NCBI RefSeq assembly: GCF_019969845.1 | Contig: NZ_JAHXYR010000010.1 | Span: 1-64,000 of the forward strand | DNA from: Sphingobacterium sp. GVS05A | GTDB taxonomy: Bacteria > Bacteroidota > Bacteroidia > Sphingobacteriales > Sphingobacteriaceae | Direction of reading: 5' to 3' | DNA length: 64,000 nt | Shown here: one piece after another, positions 55,022 to 61,509 of the stretch | Numbering within the stretch: position 1 is the first letter of the stretch | Layout of the letters: every line of letters starts with the position of its first letter | Translations under genes and position numbers: made by a program | Notes under the pieces: model-generated | Databases searched by the model: none | The model's input: the letters and a program-made list of their open reading frames with translations, nothing else | Told to the model about the DNA's origin: nothing

Positions 55022-57232
55022 TCAGAAAGTGGCGACTTCTTCTAACAGCGGCTGCCAGTCAAAACCGAATGGCATAGTGATCAGCTTCCCTCCCGGTGTT
55101 AAAATGTATTTGCTTGGATAACCCCTGACTTGAAAGCTTTTTTCCACCCGACCGTCTGACATCAGCACTGGTATAATGTAATTGTTCTTAGCAAGAAAGT
55201 TTTTCACTTTGTCTACAGCATCATTACATGCAATACTCATAAAACCAATCTTGTCTCCTCTTGATTTATCAGTCTTCAAGTGCTCATAAAAACTATTGAG
55301 TTTAGGCATCTCTGCGACACAGGGGCCGCACCAAGTTCCCCAAAAGTCAACCAATGTCCATTTACCTTTCAGGTCAGCCTTTGCAATTTTGCTGTTCTCC
55401 AGATTCGCCAAAGCAAAATCTGGTGCCTCGGGTAATTGTGGAATGACCTTCTGAATGAAAAACTCACTGAATTTCTGTTCTGGATAATAATGCTGGTAAA
55501 AATCACGTAACCCCTTATAGCTTGTTCCCTGCACGGTCAAAAACTCATCGATATATTTTTGTAAAGCGACATCTTTCTTACCGCTCGCGGCCAATTCTGT
55601 AAGATAATCTTCTGAATAGCTTTTCTTAGATTTTAAAAATATAATATCGTAAGATGAGTTGTACGCAGTCTCCGCCTGATTTTTTGGTGAGTACAGAGCC
55701 GCTTTCTCCAAATAGTTCAGGGCGTCTTCCTTATTGCTTTTACTGGTCATTTGGTAGGCCAAATAGTTCGCTGTAGCAAGATGTGCGCGGGTTATATTTC
55801 GATGCTCGGTCTTATCGGCATTATAAAGCACTGTTAATCTTGAAATAATATCCTTTAGCAATTGTTGGGTATAGTCCGGATCTACAGAAACCAAACGCTG
55901 ATAGGCCAGTAGCGCATATCTCCCAACGTTTCCATTGTTCCAATACGCATCGTTAAGGTTCATTAACTCTTCAAGCAATTTTTTAGCTTGTGACAGATTA
56001 TCTGCCTGTTGTATAATCCGTTGCCCCAAAATCATCGGATAGGTATATTGCTTCTCAATTTCGAAAAAATGATTTATTAATAAATCGGCTTGTTCATCAG
56101 AAGACAATACTCCTGTGGCAGCTGGACGCCCCAGCTGTTGATATAAAACATTCTGAATCCAATTATATCGTTTTTCGTTGTCTAATAACGGTATTACGGT
56201 TATAAATTTATCCCTTGATATAGCACCATTGTAGAGAAAGTTTGAAAGATGATGTGTACCCGAAAGCAAGTTGATTGGCACATCGTTCAAACTCAGATCA
56301 TATAATTTATAGTTTTTAATCCGCTGAAGTAGATCTAACTTTCGCTGTACGAATGTCCTATCATTTGTAAAAATAGCCTCATTTTTAGTGATGTATTTCA
56401 TGACCTTCACACTATCAATTGTTTCGTCTGTATAAAGTGCCTTACTAACAAAACTGCCTGACAGCAACATCTCCGCATAGGCTTGATCGTAAGTACTGGA
56501 TACATTCGTATCCAAAAGTTGCATAATAGTGGTCGTGATAAATGAACGATCATCTTGGATATGCTCACTTCTTCGTGAAAGCATAATAGGCTGAAGTGTC
56601 TTCTTATCAACGACAAGCTCTCCATCCGAAAGACCTGATGTATCCCTAAAAGTTAGATACAAATTTTTCTTATCGTCTTTAATTAATTGATAACGTTCGC
56701 TTTTGACGAGTATAGGCCCGGATTGGAGTCTCTTTATGAGATCATTGTCTAGGTACTGGTAATTTAGCTTGTTACAAAGAAACCCTGCTCCTACCGTAAC
56801 ATTGTTCCTTACCATTTCTGCGGCGTCATCTGATAATTGCCAGTTCCTGGCCTTTGACAGGATCTCTTTTCTAAGTGAAGAAGTGTCGACAGCGGTCTCT
56901 TGATGTTGTAAATTGAATCGAATAGGCTGTTGTAAGTTCATCAAAATATCAACGAGTTTACTCGAAGATAAAATATTCTGATTACTGTCAGGATGAAAAC
57001 TAGAAAAGACAAAAGAAAAATAAGGATCCTTGTATTCTATAGCTTTAATCGTTATTTCTGAGGGGAAGTATTTTTTTGAAGCTGATTTGTTAGCCGACAA
57101 TGTAAAATAGGTTGATTTGGACTGTATAAGCTTCCCTTCGGACTTGGATTCCTCGATTATCTTATAATTAACATTCTTTTGGCCGAAACACACTGAATGC
57201 AGCAAAAGAAATACGAATAATATTCTTCTCAT
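55022..57232 (-). CDS. Exported TlpA-family thioredoxin-like protein with a long N-terminal region
   Basis: A 736-residue periplasmic protein. A signal peptide (MRRILFVFLLLHSVCFG) is followed by about 590 residues of unrecognised, partly helical-repeat sequence, then a TlpA/ResA-like thioredoxin domain with active site WGTWCGPC at about 632 and the cis-Pro loop RGYPSKYIL. This layout is common in Sphingobacteriaceae, where such genes are numerous; disulfide reduction in the periplasm is likely. The ATG at 57232 is used; a TTG two codons earlier is less likely. Confidence 0.88.
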   Translation of the reverse strand: MRRILFVFLLLHSVCFGQKNVNYKIIEESKSEGKLIQSKSTYFTLSANKSASKKYFPSEITIKAIEYKDPYFSFVFSSFHPDSNQNILSSSKLVDILMNLQQPIRFNLQHQETAVDTSSLRKEILSKARNWQLSDDAAEMVRNNVTVGAGFLCNKLNYQYLDNDLIKRLQSGPILVKSERYQLIKDDKKNLYLTFRDTSGLSDGELVVDKKTLQPIMLSRRSEHIQDDRSFITTTIMQLLDTNVSSTYDQAYAEMLLSGSFVSKALYTDETIDSVKVMKYITKNEAIFTNDRTFVQRKLDLLQRIKNYKLYDLSLNDVPINLLSGTHHLSNFLYNGAISRDKFITVIPLLDNEKRYNWIQNVLYQQLGRPAATGVLSSDEQADLLINHFFEIEKQYTYPMILGQRIIQQADNLSQAKKLLEELMNLNDAYWNNGNVGRYALLAYQRLVSVDPDYTQQLLKDIISRLTVLYNADKTEHRNITRAHLATANYLAYQMTSKSNKEDALNYLEKAALYSPKNQAETAYNSSYDIIFLKSKKSYSEDYLTELAASGKKDVALQKYIDEFLTVQGTSYKGLRDFYQHYYPEQKFSEFFIQKVIPQLPEAPDFALANLENSKIAKADLKGKWTLVDFWGTWCGPCVAEMPKLNSFYEHLKTDKSRGDKIGFMSIACNDAVDKVKNFLAKNNYIIPVLMSDGRVEKSFQVRGYPSKYILTPGGKLITMPFGFDWQPLLEEVATF

Positions 57233-57248
57233 CAACAAATAGTTTTAC

Positions 57249-57422
57249 ATGGTTATCTCTAAAATTAATAAAAATTCTATATCGATACAAGATATGCTCC
57301 AATTAAAAATATATAAAACAAATGATGACTCCATTGTTCTTCAGTCCTTTATAATCTTCTCCTCATTTAAAAGACTCGAACTTTGGACAGAATCAATTGA
57401 TATTCTTCCAGAAGAAAAGTAA
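57249..57422 (+). CDS. Possible small protein (57 codons)
   Basis: ATG 57249 to TAA 57420 encodes 57 residues (MVISKINKNSISIQDML ... LWTESIDILPEEK). It is divergent from the TlpA-like gene, only 16 bases from its start. No family or ribosome-binding sequence supports it, so it may be chance or a remnant. Confidence 0.25.
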   Translation: MVISKINKNSISIQDMLQLKIYKTNDDSIVLQSFIIFSSFKRLELWTESIDILPEEK

Positions 57423-57845
57423 TTAGTCCATTGATCTTGATCCCATAAAAACTCGATTTTAAACCACTATGCTGATTGCATTTAAAGAATTATATTACAG
57501 ATGGAATATCTTGCCAGCGAATTGGTAACGCTTCAGGGAGCAGAAGCGCAAGCTTATTACTTTGAGCTGATCAACGAATAATCTATAATCCGGAAACTTC
57601 TGAAATGCCGCTCGCTCAAACCAAGCCCTTCTACGTTTTTTTATAACGTAGCTTACCCTTGACGCGAGGGAGATAAAACAGATTGAAGCAATACTACGCA
57701 ATAAATCTGCGCATTAATTTATCCAAAGCCATTTTCTTTTCGAAATAAAAAAAATAACAATCTAATAATCAGATAAATAAATATTAATCACACATTAACC
57801 TCTTATTGCGCAAATATAACGCGTAGGTCAGCTTGCAATTTTGTA
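57423..57845. other. Region upstream of the Ro60 gene
   Basis: About 420 bases before the Ro60 start. They include a probable decayed gene (57501-57717) and a final 125 A+T-rich bases expected to carry the Ro60 promoter. No sigma-54-type promoter (GG-N10-GC), as used for rsr-rtcBA in Salmonella, was seen by eye. Confidence 0.4.
57501..57717 (+). pseudogene. Decayed gene with two frameshifts
   Basis: Three coding-like pieces follow each other in different frames on the plus strand: MEYLASELVTLQGAEAQAYY with FELIN, then IIYNPETSEMPLAQTKPFYV, then LTLDAREIKQIEAILRNKS with AH and a stop at 57715. Their order and near-continuity suggest an original gene of about 70 codons. The family is not recognised. 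It may be chance, but three in a row is suggestive. Confidence 0.3.
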
Positions 57846-59414
57846 ATGTCAGTTCAGAATAGTCTGGCACAAATGTTTAACGATAATGCAATGATTATGA
57901 AATTCAACTTCCTCAACACTAAAAAACAGCTGGTCACGAATCATGAAAAAGCAAAGGCTTATCTCATGACGCCAGAACTGGAATTGTATACTACGGTAGT
58001 CACAACTGCATTGAATGACTCATTTTATGAAACCGGCAACAGTAGATTAAATCGAATCAAGGAACTGGTCATGACATGCGAATCGACATTTGTCGCCAAA
58101 CTTGCCATCTATGCACGTACAGTGATGAACTTAAGGTCCATTCCGATAGTACTAGCTGTCGAATTGGCGAAGAAAGCCTCTGGCGAGTCGATCGTTAGTA
58201 AGGCAGTGAGCCGGGTAGTATTGCGTGCTGACGAGATAACTGAACTTCTGGCCTATTACCAGATTGCAAATAACAGAAATGGAGCGAAGAAGTTAAGTAG
58301 GCTTTCTAAGCAAATCCAAAAAGGTCTTGGAGCCTCTTTTAACAGATTTGATGAATACCAGTTTGCAAAATATAACAGAGAAGCTGAAATTAAGTTAAAA
58401 GATGCGCTTTTTCTTGTACACCCTAGTCCTAAGAACGATCAACAGCAGGTTATTTTTGACAGGATCGCAGCGGATAATCTTTCGACCGCTTATACTTGGG
58501 AAACGGAACTTTCTAAATTGGGTCAGGAAAATTTTGATAACGCCCTGGCCAAATCTGATGCTTTCACCAGAAAATGGGAAGAGTTGATCGAAAGTAAAAA
58601 AATGGGTTATATGGCTTTGCTCAGAAATCTTCGTAATATACTGGAGGCTAACATATCAGCACAACATGTCTTGATAGTCTGCAATTATCTATCGAATGAG
58701 CAAGCAGTACTCAACTCTAAACAACTTCCGTTCAGGTTTCTTTCAGCTTATAGAGAGTTGAAAGTGCTAAAATCGGGTTTAACGTCAACTGTATTAACAG
58801 CATTGGAAGATGCCACATTATGTAGTGCCAGAAATATAAAAGGCTTCGGTTTTGAGACTTCGGTTGTGATTGCCTGTGATGTTTCAGGATCTATGCAAAA
58901 GCCTATTTCGGCAAAAAGCACGGTTTTACTGTATGATGTAGGCCTAATGTTAGCAATGCTATTGCAATCACAGTGTAAAAATGTAACAACAGGGATATTC
59001 GGTGATACATACAAGATAATCAATATGCCTAAACATCAGGTGCTGACGAATGTAATGGAATATTACAAACGAGAAGGTGAAGTGGGCTATTCAACAAATG
59101 GATACCTGGTCGTGGACGATCTAATCCGTAGAAAGAAGATCGTGGATAAGGTCATGATATTTACTGATTGTCAATTATGGGATAGTAATTATAATGGTAA
59201 TTCTTTGGAGAAGTCATGGAATAATTACAAAAGTTTAGCTCCAAAGGCGAAACTCTATCTATTCGATCTGGGGGGATATGGAAAACAGCCCATAGATGTG
59301 AAGCAAAATGATGTTTACCTGTTAGCGGGCTGGTCGGATAAAGTGTTTGATATACTTTCTGGCATGGACAATGCCCTATCCGCTGTCGAACATATCCATC
59401 AAGTTGAAATATAA
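57846..59414 (+). CDS. rsr: Ro60 orthologue (TROVE domain plus vWA domain), Rsr
   Basis: A 522-residue RNA-binding protein of the Ro60 family. The N-terminal 330 residues are the helical TROVE ring (FNDNAMIMKFNFLNTKKQLV, LNRIKELVMTCESTFVAKLAIYART, LRNLRNIL, then LTALEDATLCSARNIKGF), followed by a von Willebrand A domain with an intact MIDAS: DVSGS at residues 345-349 and FTDCQLW later. In other bacteria Rsr binds small Y RNAs and tethers nucleases such as PNPase for RNA decay or rRNA maturation. Directly after the stop come three Y-RNA-like units. No rtcB or rtcA is in the window. Confidence 0.93.
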   Translation: MSVQNSLAQMFNDNAMIMKFNFLNTKKQLVTNHEKAKAYLMTPELELYTTVVTTALNDSFYETGNSRLNRIKELVMTCESTFVAKLAIYARTVMNLRSIPIVLAVELAKKASGESIVSKAVSRVVLRADEITELLAYYQIANNRNGAKKLSRLSKQIQKGLGASFNRFDEYQFAKYNREAEIKLKDALFLVHPSPKNDQQQVIFDRIAADNLSTAYTWETELSKLGQENFDNALAKSDAFTRKWEELIESKKMGYMALLRNLRNILEANISAQHVLIVCNYLSNEQAVLNSKQLPFRFLSAYRELKVLKSGLTSTVLTALEDATLCSARNIKGFGFETSVVIACDVSGSMQKPISAKSTVLLYDVGLMLAMLLQSQCKNVTTGIFGDTYKIINMPKHQVLTNVMEYYKREGEVGYSTNGYLVVDDLIRRKKIVDKVMIFTDCQLWDSNYNGNSLEKSWNNYKSLAPKAKLYLFDLGGYGKQPIDVKQNDVYLLAGWSDKVFDILSGMDNALSAVEHIHQVEI

Positions 59415-59433
59415 GATCATCCCGCAGTATAAA

Positions 59434-59578
59434 ATAAGCAAGTGTCGTAGAAGAGAGTTACTTCGCATTTGGGTTGCCCGTGTCACAGGTTCGAGTCCTG
59501 TCTCTATAGATATATAGAGTAGCTCAGTTGGTTAGAGCAGGAAAAACAGTCTCTTTTCGTTAGTTACCTTGCTTTATG
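59434..59578 (+). ncRNA. Y RNA-like RNA 1 (YrlA type) with a permuted tRNA mimic
   Basis: The unit starts about 20 bases after the Ro60 stop. The outer stem AAGCAAG (59436-59442) pairs with CTTGCTT (59568-59574), then come the presumed Ro-binding segments GTCGTA and CGTTAGTTAC, and an inner helix GAAGAGAG (59450-59457) with CTCTTTTC (59551-59558). Inside lie a T arm (59485-59501, loop TTCGAGT), an acceptor-like stem CTCTATA/TATAGAG (59502-59508/59513-59519) and a D arm (59522-59538). This is the YrlA architecture. Exact RNA ends are not known. Confidence 0.85.
59485..59538 (+). ncRNA. Circularly permuted tRNA-like module of Y RNA 1
   Basis: T stem ACAGG/CCTGT with 7-base loop TTCGAGT, then CTCTATA, a GATA linker, TATAGAG, TA, and the D arm GCTC-AGTTGGTTA-GAGC. 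In a tRNA the order would be acceptor 5' strand, D arm, ... T arm, acceptor 3' strand; here the acceptor ends are joined and the order is permuted. The GG of the D loop and the T loop are intact for the elbow contact. There is no anticodon arm, so it is not a functional tRNA. Confidence 0.88.
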
Positions 59579-59585
59579 ATAAAAT

Positions 59586-59712
59586 TGGATAAGTGCCGTA
59601 GAAAAGAGTTACTTCGGTCCAATGGCAGGTTCAAATCCTGCTTCCGATCAGTTCTAGATAGACGATATCGAAAACGTCGGAAAAAACTCTTTTCGTCAGT
59701 TGTCTTTCTGAT
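59586..59712 (+). ncRNA. Y RNA-like RNA 2, with T arm and degenerate D side
   Basis: It repeats the plan of unit 1: GCCGTA, then GAAAAGAGTT (59601-59610), which pairs perfectly over 10 bases with AACTCTTTTC (59685-59694), then CGTCAGTTGTC. The decamer AGTTACTTCG (59607-59616) is shared. A full T arm is at 59625-59641 (GCAGG-TTCAAAT-CCTGC), followed by TTCCGA/TCGGAA (59642-59647/59677-59682) as the acceptor-like stem. No canonical D arm is visible between them; a GACG/CGTC hairpin is an alternative. The outer stem is weaker than in unit 1. Confidence 0.75.
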
Positions 59713-59715
59713 TCT

Positions 59716-59853
59716 AAACAGAATGCCGTAAACGATAGTTACTTCGTCACCGTTAAGGGGAGGAATAATGAAGTTGTAAAATCAACAAGATTATCCGGTT
59801 CGAATCCGGCAATGACTAGCCCCCACTATTGTTGCTTTTTGCTTCTGTTTTTT
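59716..59853 (+). ncRNA. Y RNA-like RNA 3, with T arm and terminator-like end
   Basis: The outer stem AAACAGAA (59716-59723) pairs with TTCTGTTT (59843-59850) and a T run follows, so it doubles as a terminator. Then GCCGTA and AACGATAGT (59731-59739), which pairs with ACTATTGTT (59825-59833) with one G-T pair. The decamer AGTTACTTCG is at 59737-59746. Inside are GGGG/CCCC (59757-59760/59821-59824), a GTTG/CAAC hairpin resembling an anticodon arm, and a T arm CCGG-TTCGAAT-CCGG (59795-59809). It is not permuted like unit 1 and lacks a D arm. Confidence 0.7.
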
Positions 59854-59947
59854 AAACTAGAAATTTGTCAAGTACAATGTATTCTCTTACATTGTACTTT
59901 TTGATGGCAAGTCCTCCCAAAAACTGGATATATGAGATTCACCATAA

Positions 59948-60625
59948 ATGAAGTTAATGGACAAAATAGATTTTATACCACTAATTGAACTTCCTACCTT
60001 AAAGGGAGCCCAAAGCAATATAGTGCCTAGGGGAACCTCCTTTACAAATACGAAAGAATGGGATCTATATCAAGAAAATGAATTAAAGAAAAACTATATT
60101 GATATCCCCCGTCCAATCGCAACAGGAATTTACCAATATAGACTTTTTGACATTAAGGTCGAGGATCTAAGAACTATAATCAAATTACATATTGGAGACA
60201 TGCCCATAAAAGACTCTTGCTCACTATTTGGCGGGTACGCAATTTCTATTAATGGACAGGTCGAATTGTATCCTCAATGCTGTGGCCTCTTAGAAGAAAT
60301 CCAACAATGGAAAAAAATACTAAATGAAAATTTCGAAGATTTTTCCCTATTGGAGTGCCACCCTTCACCCCTAATCACCAAAAATCAAGAAAGGATTACC
60401 ATTTTCTGCGACGATAAAGACGAACCTTTCTTTCCATATTTTTCAAAAAATAAAATCGAACTTGATTATCAAACCACAAAAAATGCCCTCATCACCTTGC
60501 TAAGTCAACTGCATTCTTTCTCCGAAAAATTGGACAATCTAGCGGCAGAATTTAAGGTAGATAATATTGCTGACATCTTGATTTGGGGACAGAATGAAAA
60601 GGAGCAATCTCTCGAAGAAACTTAA
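59948..60625 (+). CDS. Hypothetical protein
   Basis: A 225-residue soluble protein starting MKLMDKIDFIPLIELPTLKG (Met4 is an alternative start). It has aromatic and acidic stretches (GTSFTNTKEWDLYQ, ECHPSPLITK, FFPYFSKNKI), two adjacent cysteines in QCCGLLEE and a helical, acidic C-terminus. No catalytic motif, signal or membrane segment is seen. The general look is that of Bacteroidota immunity-type or toxin-locus proteins, but the family is not recognised. It follows the Y RNA cluster by about 95 bases. Confidence 0.65.
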   Translation: MKLMDKIDFIPLIELPTLKGAQSNIVPRGTSFTNTKEWDLYQENELKKNYIDIPRPIATGIYQYRLFDIKVEDLRTIIKLHIGDMPIKDSCSLFGGYAISINGQVELYPQCCGLLEEIQQWKKILNENFEDFSLLECHPSPLITKNQERITIFCDDKDEPFFPYFSKNKIELDYQTTKNALITLLSQLHSFSEKLDNLAAEFKVDNIADILIWGQNEKEQSLEET

Positions 60626-60740
60626 TACCAATAGACTAAAAGATAAGCTGGAGAATCCGAGCTTCGCTGAAAGGAAAAAATTAGCCATAAGATTTGAGAA
60701 CAAAAAAGGAAGTTTTCGATTAGAATCAGTACTCAAATAA
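60594..60740 (+). CDS. Possible small basic protein overlapping the preceding gene
   Basis: ATG 60594 to TAA 60738 encodes 48 residues starting MKRSNLSKKLNTNRLKDKL and ending RLESVLK, strongly basic. It overlaps the last 32 bases of the upstream gene in another frame. It may be a real coupled small gene or a displaced C-terminal piece. Confidence 0.3.
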   Translation: MKRSNLSKKLNTNRLKDKLENPSFAERKKLAIRFENKKGSFRLESVLK

Positions 60741-60909
60741 TTTAAGATTTCGAAAAGAAGATTAAAATTCCTAAAATTGCATTCTCATTTTGACTGGACT
60801 TGCTTTAACACATCCAGTATTAACTTATCTCCTTAGTAGATCTGGATATAAGGGAATAAGTCAGACCTGTTGTTACAGGTGAGTTAAAATTTAAAAGCAT
60901 ATAAATAAG

Positions 60910-61437
60910 ATGAAAAAGGTTCTATTTTTTCTATTACTGATACCTTTCTGGGCAAGTGCTCAGGAGCAGAATATCCAAGACTTTGTAATAAAAGAGAATC
61001 TTTCGAAAAACGGAAAACTGGCGGTCGTCGCTTTGGATTCAATAGGCAATACCAATGAGACTATCAATGGAAACTACATGTTTACCATTAACGGTTTCTC
61101 TCAGGCGCTCCAATTTCACGATGGTGTAGCTGTTCCAAATCAAAAAATCGAATCGTCTACCTTTGTATTTTTTAATCACAAAAACCAAGAGAAATCTAAA
61201 GGTCGCCTGTTTTACATCTATAAGACTGATAATGGCCTTTCTCCTTTTGCCATCAGTGGATTGATGTTTTTGATCATCCCTGCTATTGTATTAGGTATCG
61301 CCTACATGTTTAAAAAAGTAATCATGACAGCCATTGCACTGGCAATCGTTTTCTTTATATTCAATCACTCACAAGGATTAGATTTAAGCAAGATCTTTGA
61401 GTCAATTTTCTCCAGCCTAAAGAATCTCTTAGGCTAG
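60910..61437 (+). CDS. Exported membrane protein of unknown function
   Basis: A 175-residue protein with a signal peptide (MKKVLFFLLLIPFWASAQ), an extracytoplasmic domain of about 90 residues (DFVIKENLSKNGKLAVV, GRLFYIYKTDNG), then two hydrophobic helices at about 117-135 and 137-156 and a short amphipathic tail ending SIFSSLKNLLG. No recognised family. It is isolated between the hypothetical gene and the convergent BamA-like gene. Confidence 0.7.
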   Translation: MKKVLFFLLLIPFWASAQEQNIQDFVIKENLSKNGKLAVVALDSIGNTNETINGNYMFTINGFSQALQFHDGVAVPNQKIESSTFVFFNHKNQEKSKGRLFYIYKTDNGLSPFAISGLMFLIIPAIVLGIAYMFKKVIMTAIALAIVFFIFNHSQGLDLSKIFESIFSSLKNLLG

Positions 61438-61509
61438 GGCTAGCATTCAATATCAGCACATCAAAGTCGTAATCTAGGTTAGTGAGCTTTTTATAAAAAA
61501 TAGTGTTCC

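Noticed and set aside
59485..59810. tRNA genes suggested by T-arm and D-arm sequences
   Set aside because: No complete cloverleaf can be drawn: the D arm follows the T arm, there is no anticodon arm between them, and no CCA-type 3' end. They are tRNA mimics inside Y RNA-like units.
59434..59853. CRISPR-like or simple tandem repeat array
   Set aside because: Three units only, spaced 151 and 130 bases, with conserved secondary structure rather than identical repeats.
41000..61000. Prophage or integrative element
   Set aside because: No integrase, transposase, phage structural gene, tRNA attachment site or flanking direct repeats was seen.
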